DNA of 25,646 bases, from IMG/VR virus record IMGVR_UViG_3300044949_001278, positions 1 to 25,646 of that record; one strand, written 5' to 3'. Numbering within the stretch: position 1 is the stretch's first letter; the number at the start of each line of letters is the position of its first letter. A model generated the notes under the pieces. It did not search any database and was not told the DNA's origin. It worked only from the letters and a program-made list of their open reading frames with translations. This document shows, one piece after another, positions 1-8,773 of the stretch. The position numbers and the translations under genes were made by a program. The DNA comes from a virus.

Positions 1-2420
1 CGCCGCCAGTGTCACCTTTCAACGTGTCAGCAATGAAACTCGCTGGTGCATACGGCCCAGAGGGGAAGGTGATTGCTGCCACCAGCACGACGCTAACCTT
101 GCCCTCCATTTCGATGGAAGCAATGCGCGGCTATGACGTGACCATCATCTCGGGCACTGGTGCTGGTCAGCGCCGCAGGATCATCGATGTGGCTGAACCG
201 GTGGTTCATGACAGTGGCATCGTAACCGCCGTCGCTAATGCTCTTGGCGGCATCACTTTGACCGACACGCTGAAGACGTGGAGCGTAAACCAGTGGGCTG
301 GCTACACGGTACGTATCGCTGGTAACTCTGGTCTCGGGCAGTATCGGCGCATCTTATCAAACGCTGCCACTGTGCTGACGGTTGGCGACTCTACGCAGAT
401 GAATATGCGTTTCAACAACCCGGCGATCTTTGCCCCGGCTATTGCATCTACTGCGGGCGCACAGAGCGCTTATGTGGTCGAATCGCAAGTCGTGACACTA
501 GACAGCGCTTGGGCAGTAACTCCCGATACGACCTCAGTGTTCCGTATCCAATCAGGCATGATTATGCTGGTCAGTCCGAACGCAGCGACAGCAACAGCAC
601 CGTTCTATCTGACTCAGTTGTACGACATTCTTACTGACACGTGGTACGTGCTGCCTACGATGACAAACATCATCACCGCTGCTGTAACAGACCTCAGTCT
701 GGAGCGGACGAGTGAGAACGCATCCATCTGGGCAAATGGCACTGCGACTGGAGGTACAACTACCACCCTCATTGACGCTTCGATGGGGGTAGAACGTGCC
801 GCATGGGGGACGAACCAGTGGGCAAACTACTGGGTCTACATTAGTTCAGGCACTGGTGAGGGCCAGATCCGTCAGATCGCATCGAATACCGGTACGACGT
901 TGACGTGGGCGACGGCTGGCACTGCCCCAACGGCAGGCAGTCGCTACCAGATTATTGGCTTCGACGCCGGTATCGCCACGGCGGGTGCTGCCTCAACGCT
1001 TACTGATTCCACTAAGTCGTGGGCTGTAAACCGTTGGGCTAACTACTGTGTCCGCATTCTGGCTGGAACTGGGGCCGGGCAGGTACGCCCCATCGTCAGT
1101 AATACATCGACTGTATTGACCGTTATTGGTACATGGGACACGAACCCCGACAGCACCTCTGTGTTTAGTATCCAGGGCGATCCTGACAAGGCGTACATCT
1201 TCGGTGGTGGTATTGCCGCCGCGCCGATCATCAACTTCTCGTCGCAAGTGCAGTCATTTGGTCGCCAACAGGATTGGGGTATCGCTCGCAACGCGTCATG
1301 TGCGGTCGGTGGGTATCAGCCAGTTGCTATCACCACACTGGCGAACGCTACGACGACAGCAACAGCCACCACAGCGCACCCGCATCAGTTCCGTGTTGGT
1401 GAACTCGTTACCGTGCGTGGTGCCACTGACGCCAACTTCAACGTCACGAACGTGGCAATCGCCACCGTGCCTTCAGTCACGACGTTCACCTACACGATGT
1501 CTGGGACGCCTGCGGCGACCACGATTCCCGGCACCCAGTCAACGACCACACTGACCGACGCTTCTAAAGCCTGGACTACCAACCAGTGGGCTGGCTTCAT
1601 GCTGTATATGTATGCCGCTACACCAACTGCTGCGACCGGTGCTACTACTGGTCAGGTTGTCCGCATTATCTCCAATACAGCGACCACCCTCACACTGTCG
1701 CATGTTGTTACGGCCCCGACGAACGGTATCAGTCGCTACGCAATCTGTGCGTTGTCAGCCGTTGGTGCTGTGGACTTCGGTGTTGCCACTGGCACGCACT
1801 CCACGACCACCTTGCAGGACACTACGAAGACTTGGGCCGTCAACATTCATGCTGGCAAGCGCGCCCGCATTGTGGCTGGGCCGGGTTCGCCCGCCGAGGC
1901 CGTCGTCTTGTCCAACACGGCTAGCACACTCACGTTCTCGGCGGCGCTTGGCGCAGCACCAGTTTCAGCACAGACGACCTATATCCTGCTTGAATCGACC
2001 TCCAAGGGTCTTGGAGTCAGCGCCAACTGGGCGTTTGGCACTAGCGATGCAAACATGCGTGGCAGGTATGTGTACTGTACACGTGGAGGTGCCACTTCTG
2101 GGTTTGACCGATGGGATGTCACCACTGACCGTGTGAACCCTATCGCCACATCACCTTTGACGGAAACTTTGACGACGGGAACTATGACCGCTTATGACGG
2201 TATGGATCGCATCTATTTCCATAAGGATGCAACACAAAGGGTGTATTCGTTAAACGTTATTACTGCAAATGTTAATGGCGCTGGAATGTATCCATATTCT
2301 GCACCAACTGCTGTACTTGGTAATCGTATGGAAATTTTTACAACAAAAGATGGTTTAAAGTATTTGTGGTTAAACCGAGCCTCTTTTGCCGAATGCTACC
2401 GATACCTTCTGTTCTGGTGA
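1..2420 (+). CDS. Repeat-containing phage structural protein, 5' end outside window
   Basis: The frame is open from the first bases, so the gene probably begins upstream; the first possible start inside the window is GTG at 9 (803 aa), with no room to judge a ribosome binding site. The protein is built from at least five degenerate units of the form TLTD-x-K-x-W-x2-N-x-WA-x-Y followed by GTG-x-GQ-x-R-x-I-x-SNT, starting near residues 83, 252, 330, 513 and 599 (counted from GTG 9), plus a weaker one near residue 25. Such Thr/Ser/Ala-rich beta repeats are usual in virion surface or fibre proteins. The C-terminus (YDGMDRIYF to RYLLFW) is not repetitive. DNA is GC-rich to about 2220 and AT-rich after that, unlike the rest of the gene. 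The next gene follows by 7 bases. A virion role is inferred from the repeats and from the tail genes downstream; the exact part of the particle is unknown. Confidence 0.7.
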   Translation, partial: PPVSPFNVSAMKLAGAYGPEGKVIAATSTTLTLPSISMEAMRGYDVTIISGTGAGQRRRIIDVAEPVVHDSGIVTAVANALGGITLTDTLKTWSVNQWAGYTVRIAGNSGLGQYRRILSNAATVLTVGDSTQMNMRFNNPAIFAPAIASTAGAQSAYVVESQVVTLDSAWAVTPDTTSVFRIQSGMIMLVSPNAATATAPFYLTQLYDILTDTWYVLPTMTNIITAAVTDLSLERTSENASIWANGTATGGTTTTLIDASMGVERAAWGTNQWANYWVYISSGTGEGQIRQIASNTGTTLTWATAGTAPTAGSRYQIIGFDAGIATAGAASTLTDSTKSWAVNRWANYCVRILAGTGAGQVRPIVSNTSTVLTVIGTWDTNPDSTSVFSIQGDPDKAYIFGGGIAAAPIINFSSQVQSFGRQQDWGIARNASCAVGGYQPVAITTLANATTTATATTAHPHQFRVGELVTVRGATDANFNVTNVAIATVPSVTTFTYTMSGTPAATTIPGTQSTTTLTDASKAWTTNQWAGFMLYMYAATPTAATGATTGQVVRIISNTATTLTLSHVVTAPTNGISRYAICALSAVGAVDFGVATGTHSTTTLQDTTKTWAVNIHAGKRARIVAGPGSPAEAVVLSNTASTLTFSAALGAAPVSAQTTYILLESTSKGLGVSANWAFGTSDANMRGRYVYCTRGGATSGFDRWDVTTDRVNPIATSPLTETLTTGTMTAYDGMDRIYFHKDATQRVYSLNVITANVNGAGMYPYSAPTAVLGNRMEIFTTKDGLKYLWLNRASFAECYRYLLFW

Positions 2421-2427
2421 GAATAAT

Positions 2428-2589
2428 ATGAAAATTTCAAATATCATTGAAATGTTAGAAAACAAAGTCATATTTTTAAAAAACCAAAGAGTTATGTTGC
2501 ATTCTTTAGGTGATCTTTCGGGAGTTATTAATTTAGATAATGAAATTGAAGAAACCGAAACTACACTTACTCAATTATTAGAACTCTAA
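2428..2589 (+). CDS. Small helical protein, unknown function (53 aa)
   Basis: A 53-residue protein starting at ATG 2428, preceded by GGTGAGA overlapping the stop of the upstream gene. An upstream in-frame ATG at 2386 lies inside the preceding gene and has no binding site, so it is rejected. The sequence is strongly helical, with hydrophobic residues at heptad-like spacing (IIEMLENKVIFL, then LDNEIEETETTL), so a short coiled coil is likely. Similar mini-proteins are common between structural genes in Gram-positive phages. Function is unknown; it is co-transcribed with its neighbours judging by spacing. Confidence 0.65.
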   Translation: MKISNIIEMLENKVIFLKNQRVMLHSLGDLSGVINLDNEIEETETTLTQLLEL

Positions 2590-2604
2590 AAGGGAGAACC
2601 GGCT

Positions 2605-3447
2605 ATGCTACTCATGCTTTTATCGGATAAAGAAAGTATTAGTGGCTCCAGTCTTATTCCAGGTGAAGGTAATTCATTAATATCTGGAATAATCGCTGCA
2701 AAAAGCTCAACTTCGGTAAATGAAATTAATGCGTCGGCTACTTGTTTAGTAAATGCAACTATAATATATAATACAAATGCATTAAATGCAGAAGGAACTA
2801 GTTCCACCTCTTCCAACATCTCTACAATTTCTGTATCAAATATAGTAACCGCTATTGGCCTTTCATCAGTAAATTCATTTGCTACTTCAACTTCGCAGAT
2901 AAACGTAATAAGTTCAAATGGTTTTGGATTCGCAAACGCAATAGGTTCTTTAATAAGTTCAACAAACATATTACTTGTAAATGGAACATCGTCTGTTCTT
3001 GGAATTGGTTCATTTATAGGTGGAACGACTCTTGTATTAAATCTGGTAGCAGCCAATGGAACTTCTATAGTAAATTCTAACATTGCGCAAATAAACAATA
3101 TAAGTTTAAATTCTAATGGATCTTCATTTATAGAATCCTTATTTACAATAGTTTCTGAATGCAATCCATATTCTGCTAATGGTACTTCAGAAGTTAGTAG
3201 TTTATTAGAAAAAATTATTCTACTTTATACCGATGTTAGTTCTGGAAATAGTGTTGTTTTATCATATTTTACAGCAAATGCCGCATTTAATATTTCTTGC
3301 AATGGTCTTTCTGAAACCTTAGCCTTTGGCTATGGGTTAACTATAAAACAAGAAATGCTCTTTTATTACGAACCAGGAACGTTAGCATTCTACGAACCAG
3401 TTTCAATATATTTTCACGAACCAAAAATTAAAGTCTTTTACGAATAA
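2605..3447 (+). CDS. Ser/Asn/Ile-rich low-complexity structural protein with C-terminal FYEP repeats
   Basis: 280 aa, ATG at 2605 with GGGAG about 9 bases upstream. Residues 10-240 are almost entirely S, N, I, T, V, A and G, with loosely repeated units like NGTSSV and SSTNI, suggesting a beta-solenoid or fibrous shaft. The last ~30 residues change character: about four tandem copies of an aromatic motif (FYYEP, FYEP, FHEP, FYE) spaced 8-9 residues apart. There are no Lys/Arg for long stretches. It is not recognised as a known family. The neighbours are small beta proteins and the tail fibre, so a fibre or decoration role is inferred. A 192-codon antisense frame over the same DNA is judged to be a shadow because all neighbours are on the + strand. 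Confidence 0.6.
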   Translation: MLLMLLSDKESISGSSLIPGEGNSLISGIIAAKSSTSVNEINASATCLVNATIIYNTNALNAEGTSSTSSNISTISVSNIVTAIGLSSVNSFATSTSQINVISSNGFGFANAIGSLISSTNILLVNGTSSVLGIGSFIGGTTLVLNLVAANGTSIVNSNIAQINNISLNSNGSSFIESLFTIVSECNPYSANGTSEVSSLLEKIILLYTDVSSGNSVVLSYFTANAAFNISCNGLSETLAFGYGLTIKQEMLFYYEPGTLAFYEPVSIYFHEPKIKVFYE

Positions 3448-3464
3448 AAGAGAAAGGAACTTTA

Positions 3465-3788
3465 ATGTCTGTTTGGACCTATCAAAAGCAAGCAGAACTT
3501 CCATATTTTTCAGTAGCTTGGTATGATGGCTCTGGCGATTTAATAAATTTTAATAATAACTACACTTTTGAAGTTAAATTAATATCTAAAAAAACAAATA
3601 CGGTCGCACTTACAAAAACAAATTTTATAGTTGGAAGTAATCTTAAACCAAATATCACTGTCGTTTGGCAACCTGGAGAATTAGACCTAACTGAAGGTCT
3701 TTACACATTAAGATTGAAAGCTACAAATACCGATGGTGACAGATTCTTTAGTCCAGATAATGAACCGGTCATAAGAATCATTTCGTAA
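3465..3788 (+). CDS. Small beta-sandwich protein, BppU N-terminal-like
   Basis: 107 aa with a clear binding site (GAAAGGAA) before ATG 3465. The pattern of alternating hydrophobic strands, NYTFEVKLISKK near residues 31-42, VVWQPGELDLTEGLYTLRL in the second half, and a terminal strand (EPVIRIIS) resembles the N-terminal domain of BppU-type baseplate or fibre adaptor proteins, an Ig-like fold that attaches receptor-binding proteins. This is pattern recognition, not a search result. It sits 14 bases before another small beta protein and two genes upstream of the tail fibre, which fits an adaptor or fibre-base role. Confidence 0.45.
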   Translation: MSVWTYQKQAELPYFSVAWYDGSGDLINFNNNYTFEVKLISKKTNTVALTKTNFIVGSNLKPNITVVWQPGELDLTEGLYTLRLKATNTDGDRFFSPDNEPVIRIIS

Positions 3789-3802
3789 TAGATGGAGGAA
3801 AC

Positions 3803-4183
3803 ATGTCAAAACAAGTTCCATTGTATATTACATCTGGACTTCCTTGTAGTCGGACAATTACTGTTACTTTACCAAACGGACGGTCTTGGTGGACTTCGGG
3901 CTCTCAGTTTGAAGTGCTCTCTCAAATCCGAGAGTCTTCTGATGAGTCGTCACCCCTTCTTTTAGATTTGAAACAGTATTTAGTGGTTACTTTTACAGCA
4001 CCAAACACCGTAGGGATAGTTCTTACGATTAGTGGCACAAACACAAGACGTTTAAAAAAGTCTGGTTACTATGATATGGTTATATCAGATCCGTTAAATA
4101 CAGACGATAGAGCCTTTGTTTTAGTAAGTGGGCCCGTTTACAGGGATAGTGTTGTGACTGCAGATGTTCAGGAATTAGGTTAA
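3803..4183 (+). CDS. Small beta-rich phage structural protein, unknown
   Basis: 126 aa, ATG 3803 preceded by GATGGAGGAAAC. The sequence is beta-rich: TITVTLPNGRSWW, YLVVTFTAPNTVGIVLTISG, SGYYDMVISD, RAFVLVSGPV. It resembles small domains found beside fibre genes in Gram-positive phages, where they hold or cap the fibre. No catalytic motif or membrane segment is visible. The stop is separated by one base from the start of the 752-aa tail fibre, so the two are very likely translated together and may work together. The function is inferred from context only. Confidence 0.5.
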   Translation: MSKQVPLYITSGLPCSRTITVTLPNGRSWWTSGSQFEVLSQIRESSDESSPLLLDLKQYLVVTFTAPNTVGIVLTISGTNTRRLKKSGYYDMVISDPLNTDDRAFVLVSGPVYRDSVVTADVQELG

Positions 4184-4184
4184 C

Positions 4185-6443
4185 ATGGCGAATGAAGAAG
4201 TTTTTGTAACTGTACAAAATGTTGTACCTACACCAATAACCGTATCTGTAACAGAAACGGTTCAAACACCAGTGTCTATATCCGTCGGTGGCGCCGTTCC
4301 TGGAGAGGCAGGGATGCTTAATGGAACCACTCTTGCGGCAAACGTCGTTACGTCATCTCTCACAAGCGTTGGTACGTTAACCTCTTTAAACGTTACTGGG
4401 ACAATAACTGCTGGTACATTCTCTGGTGCTCATTCTGGTACATTAAGTGGTAATGCGTCAACGGCAACAACACTCCAAACTGCTAGAAGCATAAACGGAA
4501 CAACTTTTAATGGTTCCGGCGACATTACGACGGCCAACTGGGGAACATCGCGAAATATAACGATTGGTAGCACCACTAAAGCTGTTAATGGGTCGGGTAA
4601 CGTATTTTGGACAACCGCTGAAATTGGTGCTGAAGATAGAGCTCCGTTGGGAGTTCCTCGATTCAATCTAGGAAACCCAACCGTTCGCGAAATGGCTTTA
4701 TTTGACTCACAGAGTAATAACAAAACCGAGTTTCTTCCAATCACAAGTATTTTTGTAGAATCGTCAACAAATGGTACAACCTGGACAACATTTTCTGTTA
4801 CAGATCAACAAAAACGTAGGCTTGTTGGTGGAGATTTTGAAACGTCTATAGTTATTCCTAATGGTACGCCATTTTTTAGAATAAGATTAAGACTACCATC
4901 ACCGCAGTACGTATGGGTTGAGCAGCTCTACTCATATTTCTCGACAAATGGTCATAGTTGGGGAGTTCGTGTTTTTAGAAAACACGATAGTGATTCTGGT
5001 TGGACGCAACACACATCATCAACTGCCACTGGAAACGGGTGGCCAGGTCATCTGTTTCTTCCTTTTGCTACCCCAATTCAGTGGCGAAACGACGGGAATG
5101 CAGTCCAGGGAACACACGATCACGAAATCTATATTCTGTTCACGCCGGTTTGGAACCCGATTTACCCATCAAATAATATCAACCTAACTAAAATTCAGTT
5201 GTGGGGTGGGTATCCTGCCGGCCGACGTAATCTTTATACAACCGACGATCTTCAAAACGCAACGTTTCCAGCAACAGTAACTGCTACAACTTTTTCCGGA
5301 GCTCATTCTGGCTCAGGCGCTTCTCTTACCAACATTCCAAACTCGGCTACGACGGCTTCCAGTTCAAACATAGGCAGCGCTATCGTGGCTCGTGATGCGA
5401 GTGGGAACTTCACGACATCAACAGTAACCGCAACTACTTTCACTGGTGCCTTAAGCGGAAACGCGACAACAGCAACAACTCTACAAACAGCTCGTTTAAT
5501 AAACGGCGTCTCGTTCAACGGCTCGGCTGATGTTACAATCCCGATGACTGGCGCTGCCGCAGCAGGATCATTGACTGGTACAACTCTAGCCGCAAACGTT
5601 GTTACGTCGTCTTTAACAAGCGTTGGTACGTTAACGTCTTTAACTGTTGCCGGAACAATAACTGCTACAACTTTTTCCGGAGCTCATTCTGGCTCAGGCG
5701 CTTCTCTTACCAACATTCCAAACTCGGCTACGACAGCAACCAGCGCAAACACCGCCAGCGCTATCGTGGCTCGTGATGCAAGTGGGAACTTCACGGCAGG
5801 AACGGTAACCGCTACCTTAAGCGGAAACGCCTCAACGGCAACTACACTGCAAACTGCTAGAACAATTAATGGTGTTTCATTTAATGGTTCAGCCAACATA
5901 ACTGTTGCTGCTGCAGCTGGAACTTTGACCGGGTCGGCATTGCCTAATACCGTAACCGCATCTTCACTTACCAGCGTCGGTATTTTAACCTCTTTAGATG
6001 TATCTGGTCTGGGAATAACTTTTAGTGGCGCAACGGTCGTTGGTACAGCAAACCAAATGGGTCTTCGATGGGCAGCTGGATTCTCTTCAATTATGGGAAC
6101 CGTCGATAACAGCGTATATGCAACTTTAGGAACAGTATCAGACCGTAGGCTTAAGCGAAATATTTTAGACATTGAAGACGCAATAGAAAACATCAAGCAA
6201 CTTCGACCAATAACATACCATGGTGTCGAATTTGATGGGTCTGATCCAGACGGGCCAGAACTTCTTGGTTTCATCGCAGATGAAGTCTCTGAGGTATACC
6301 CCTCTTTGGTTATGGGAGAGGCGACAGAGACAACTTATCAATCCGTTGATTATGCAAGAATGGTCGTTCTCTGCGTTAAGGCAATTCAACAATTATTGAC
6401 AAAGATAGAAGATTTAAATGACAGGGTAGATCTTCTCGTCTAA
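4185..6443 (+). CDS. Tail fibre with S74 intramolecular chaperone domain
   Basis: 752 aa. Residues ~40-120 and ~385-640 carry fibre-shaft repeats (SSLTSVGTLTSL, TLSGNASTATTLQTAR, SAIVARDASGNFT). Between them, about residues 150-360, is a non-repetitive aromatic-rich domain (STNGTTWTTFSV, FFRIRLRLPSPQYVW) that could be a binding module. The C-terminus from Ser652 (SDRRLKRNI, then LRPITYHG and LLGFIADEVSEVYP) is the peptidase S74 / endosialidase chaperone domain, which trimerises the fibre and normally cuts itself off just before the conserved Ser-Asp. So the mature fibre is probably ~651 residues. The start ATG 4185 follows the previous stop by one base. It probably contacts the host surface; the receptor is unknown. 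Confidence 0.88.
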   Translation: MANEEVFVTVQNVVPTPITVSVTETVQTPVSISVGGAVPGEAGMLNGTTLAANVVTSSLTSVGTLTSLNVTGTITAGTFSGAHSGTLSGNASTATTLQTARSINGTTFNGSGDITTANWGTSRNITIGSTTKAVNGSGNVFWTTAEIGAEDRAPLGVPRFNLGNPTVREMALFDSQSNNKTEFLPITSIFVESSTNGTTWTTFSVTDQQKRRLVGGDFETSIVIPNGTPFFRIRLRLPSPQYVWVEQLYSYFSTNGHSWGVRVFRKHDSDSGWTQHTSSTATGNGWPGHLFLPFATPIQWRNDGNAVQGTHDHEIYILFTPVWNPIYPSNNINLTKIQLWGGYPAGRRNLYTTDDLQNATFPATVTATTFSGAHSGSGASLTNIPNSATTASSSNIGSAIVARDASGNFTTSTVTATTFTGALSGNATTATTLQTARLINGVSFNGSADVTIPMTGAAAAGSLTGTTLAANVVTSSLTSVGTLTSLTVAGTITATTFSGAHSGSGASLTNIPNSATTATSANTASAIVARDASGNFTAGTVTATLSGNASTATTLQTARTINGVSFNGSANITVAAAAGTLTGSALPNTVTASSLTSVGILTSLDVSGLGITFSGATVVGTANQMGLRWAAGFSSIMGTVDNSVYATLGTVSDRRLKRNILDIEDAIENIKQLRPITYHGVEFDGSDPDGPELLGFIADEVSEVYPSLVMGEATETTYQSVDYARMVVLCVKAIQQLLTKIEDLNDRVDLLV
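5278..5353 (+). repeat. 76-bp exact direct repeat, copy 1 (within tail fibre)
   Basis: These 76 bases are identical to 5659-5734, 381 bases (127 codons) downstream in the same frame. They encode part of the shaft unit FSGAHSGSGASLTNIP. Similarity continues beyond the exact block with scattered changes through SAIVARDASGNFT. Confidence 0.9.
5659..5734 (+). repeat. 76-bp exact direct repeat, copy 2 (within tail fibre)
   Basis: Second copy of the 76-base block at 5278-5353. The in-frame spacing of 381 bases means recombination between copies would remove or add exactly 127 residues without breaking the fibre reading frame. Confidence 0.9.
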
Positions 6444-6463
6444 TCGTAGCGTTAGGAGATGTT

Positions 6464-7006
6464 ATGTTAACTCTTACAGTATCTGGTGGTGAACTTTTTG
6501 ACGAAGCCACACAAACATTCCTTTCCACTGAAGATGTAACTTTACACTTAGAACATTCTCTTTTGTCGCTGTCAAAATGGGAGTCAAAATTTCTAAAACC
6601 GTTCTTGTCAAATAGTAGCAAAACGACCGAAGAAATTTTATGGTACATTCGTTGTATGATAATTGATAATAATTACAACGAAAACTGCCTACTCCATCTA
6701 TCTCAAAGCAATCTTGAGGAGATTAACGCCTATATTAATTCTCCACAATCAGCGACTACCTTTGGTTCTATGCCAGAATCTAGAGGTAGAGGAGAGGTTA
6801 TAACCGCAGAGTTAATCTACTATTGGATGGTCGCATTCACCATCCCAATTACATGCGAAACCTGGCATATAAACCGATTGTTCTCATTGATTCGAATCTG
6901 CAATATTAAGAATTCAAAACCTCAAAAGGGTAATCGAAACGAAATTGCGGCAAGAAACAGAGCATTAAATGAACAGCGAAAACAACAACTTAATACAACC
7001 GGTTAG
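6464..7006 (+). CDS. Conserved phage protein, possible tail assembly role (180 aa)
   Basis: 180 aa, ATG 6464 with TTAGGAG upstream. Recognisable features of a family common in Gram-positive siphophages are: an N-terminal strand, the segment LEHSLLSLSKWESKFLKPFL (residues ~28-47), EEILWYIRCM, then ITAELIYYWMV and WHINRLFSLIRIC, and a basic tail ending LNTTG. These proteins sit next to the tail tube and tape measure genes, and I infer a tail-assembly or chaperone role, but no biochemical function is established from the sequence. It lies 11 bases upstream of the tail tube gene. Confidence 0.6.
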   Translation: MLTLTVSGGELFDEATQTFLSTEDVTLHLEHSLLSLSKWESKFLKPFLSNSSKTTEEILWYIRCMIIDNNYNENCLLHLSQSNLEEINAYINSPQSATTFGSMPESRGRGEVITAELIYYWMVAFTIPITCETWHINRLFSLIRICNIKNSKPQKGNRNEIAARNRALNEQRKQQLNTTG

Positions 7007-7017
7007 TTTGGAGAGAC

Positions 7018-7794
7018 ATGGCAAAGTTATCTTGGGATCAAACCGGAGTAAATGACTACGAGGGTGGCGTTGACAGGGGCGTAATTTATTCCTCTGATGG
7101 TCGAGTTTTTTCTTGGAGCGGTCTTGTTTCGGTAACCGAAAACTTCAACGTCACATCGAACCCGGTGTACTTTGACGGACAAAAAATTTCTGACTTCACA
7201 ACCCCCGGGGCCTTTTCCGGAAACATTACTGCAATAACATATCCAGAAATTCTTAATGATTTAATTGGGCTTGATTCTTTAAAACCTGGTGTTTACTTAA
7301 CCGGTCAGCGACCCAAAACGTTCGGGTTTTCTTATCGGACAAAGGTCGGTAATGATGGAGCATATAAAATTCATATCGTCTACAATGCGACCGCAATTCC
7401 GTCCGAAAGAAATTACGAATCTACCAATAGTAGTGTCTCTTTTGTAAACTTTTCTTGGGAGATACACACGGTGTCTGAAGAGGTCGATGGGTTTTTACCA
7501 ACCTCTTACTTGATTATTGATTCTAGAAAAACAAACCCGGCGCTACTAGAGCGAATAGAAACAATACTTTATGGTGGCGATACACCAAATCCATATTTAC
7601 CAAGCTTTTCGGATCTTATTGCTCTTATTTCTGGGTGGTCGATTGTCGAAATTATTGACAATGGCGATGGTACTTGGACTGCGACGACGCAGTATGATGG
7701 ATATATTACAATGCTTGAGGATGGAAAGTTCCGACTAGACAATGTCGATGCTACATTTATCAATGCTACCACTTATACAATTCAAACAAACTAG
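7018..7794 (+). CDS. Major tail (tube) protein
   Basis: 258 aa, ATG 7018 after TTTGGAGAG. The N-terminus KLSWDQTGVNDYEGGVDRG followed by VIYSSDG, then WSGLVSVTE, PVYFDGQKIS and ITAITYPEIL, matches the usual order in siphoviral major tail proteins of the WDQTG type, whose hexamers stack to form the tail tube. FGFSYRTKVG and YKIHIVYNATA fit the same family. The last ~55 residues (IIDNGDGTWTATTQYDGYI) look like a small added beta domain on the tube surface. It lies upstream of the tape measure gene as expected, though with the collar fibre and the gp10-like gene in between. Confidence 0.85.
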   Translation: MAKLSWDQTGVNDYEGGVDRGVIYSSDGRVFSWSGLVSVTENFNVTSNPVYFDGQKISDFTTPGAFSGNITAITYPEILNDLIGLDSLKPGVYLTGQRPKTFGFSYRTKVGNDGAYKIHIVYNATAIPSERNYESTNSSVSFVNFSWEIHTVSEEVDGFLPTSYLIIDSRKTNPALLERIETILYGGDTPNPYLPSFSDLIALISGWSIVEIIDNGDGTWTATTQYDGYITMLEDGKFRLDNVDATFINATTYTIQTN

Positions 7795-7811
7795 TTATCT
7801 AAGGAGATTTA

Positions 7812-8756
7812 ATGACTAGCGTAACGGCTTATACCGCTCAAAGAATGAAAGCCATCGAGGATGGGGCTGTTATCAGCGGAGCAGTTGTTGGCGATAATCT
7901 TATTTTAACAAAGTTTGATTCTACGACAATTAATGCTGGAAACGTTCGTGGCCCTCAAGGGGTTCAGGGGGTTCCAGGAGAAGTTAGCGCCGCTCAACTT
8001 AACCAAACCGTTCCTGCTGGCGTTATAGCAATATGGCCATTTGCTACAATTCCAACTGGTTGGTTGGAGCTTAACGGTCAAGCCATCGCAAACGCGCATA
8101 CTGCTGTCCCAGCTCTTTTTGCTGCTGCGCCATTAGGTTGGAAGGTGTCTAACACCCTGAACCTTCCAGATATGAGAGGGCGTTTTCCGGTTGGTCAACA
8201 TACAACCGACACGGCATTTGATACGCTTCAAGAAACTGGCGGAACGAAAGACGCTGTTGTTGTAACACACACTCATTCTATTCCCTCACATACACACGCA
8301 ATGCCTGCGCATACGCACTCTTATACAGGAAATAGTGGGGGCACACACACCCACGGGTTGTCTATTGTTTCCACGGGTCAAAACACTGCTTCTGATTTCG
8401 TTACAAGGCAGACCTCTTTTATAAATGGGGGTTTTGCTAGCGGTGTTATGACCAACCCTTGGACCGCATATAACCCTCCGGCTTTATCTATGAACAGCGG
8501 ATTGGCTGCACCAGTGGCAGGCATGGCACTTAGTTGGGAAAGCACTCATTTTCACACTGTAACCGGAGATACTAATAGTACAGGCTCTAGTCACTCTCAT
8601 ACGGCTACCGTAGATGGTGGATCTAGTGGATCTACTCAGGTTATAGTAAACCAGTCCGGTGGGTTATCAACCGACAATCCGACTTCTCATGTCAGCGGCA
8701 CGAACCAGAACCTTCCGCCATACATGGTTATGCGTTTTATAATCCGAGCATACTAA
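7812..8756 (+). CDS. Tail collar-domain fibre with short collagen-like segment
   Basis: 314 aa, ATG 7812 after TAAGGAGA. Residues 1-46 (RMKAIEDG, VGDNLILTKFD, INAGNVRGP) match the N-terminal anchoring segment often seen in minor tail proteins of actinophages. A short Gly-X-Y run (GPQGVQGVPG, residues 47-56) follows. Residues ~68-130 form a phage tail collar domain (IWPFATIPTGWLELNGQ, LNLPDMRGRFPVGQ). Downstream are clustered HTH, HTHA and HTHS motifs (residues ~153-181) of the type that bind metal ions in T4 short-fibre relatives, and the C-terminal NLPPYMVMRFIIRA strand. It is probably a trimeric receptor-contact fibre. Its position between tail tube and tape measure is unusual. Confidence 0.85.
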   Translation: MTSVTAYTAQRMKAIEDGAVISGAVVGDNLILTKFDSTTINAGNVRGPQGVQGVPGEVSAAQLNQTVPAGVIAIWPFATIPTGWLELNGQAIANAHTAVPALFAAAPLGWKVSNTLNLPDMRGRFPVGQHTTDTAFDTLQETGGTKDAVVVTHTHSIPSHTHAMPAHTHSYTGNSGGTHTHGLSIVSTGQNTASDFVTRQTSFINGGFASGVMTNPWTAYNPPALSMNSGLAAPVAGMALSWESTHFHTVTGDTNSTGSSHSHTATVDGGSSGSTQVIVNQSGGLSTDNPTSHVSGTNQNLPPYMVMRFIIRAY

Positions 8757-8773
8757 AAAATCAAAGGAACTTC

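Noticed and set aside
1126-2136. Several + strand frames of 112-174 codons inside the first gene
   Set aside because: They are Arg/Cys/Pro-rich alternative frames of a GC-rich gene, with the main frame clearly coding.
2586-3164. 192-codon antisense frame
   Set aside because: It lies wholly opposite a low-complexity + strand gene with a good binding site; all neighbours are + strand. The biased composition explains the open antisense frame.
5684-6274. 196-codon antisense frame under the tail fibre
   Set aside because: It is a shadow of the repeat-rich fibre; its repeated segments are just complements of the shaft repeats.
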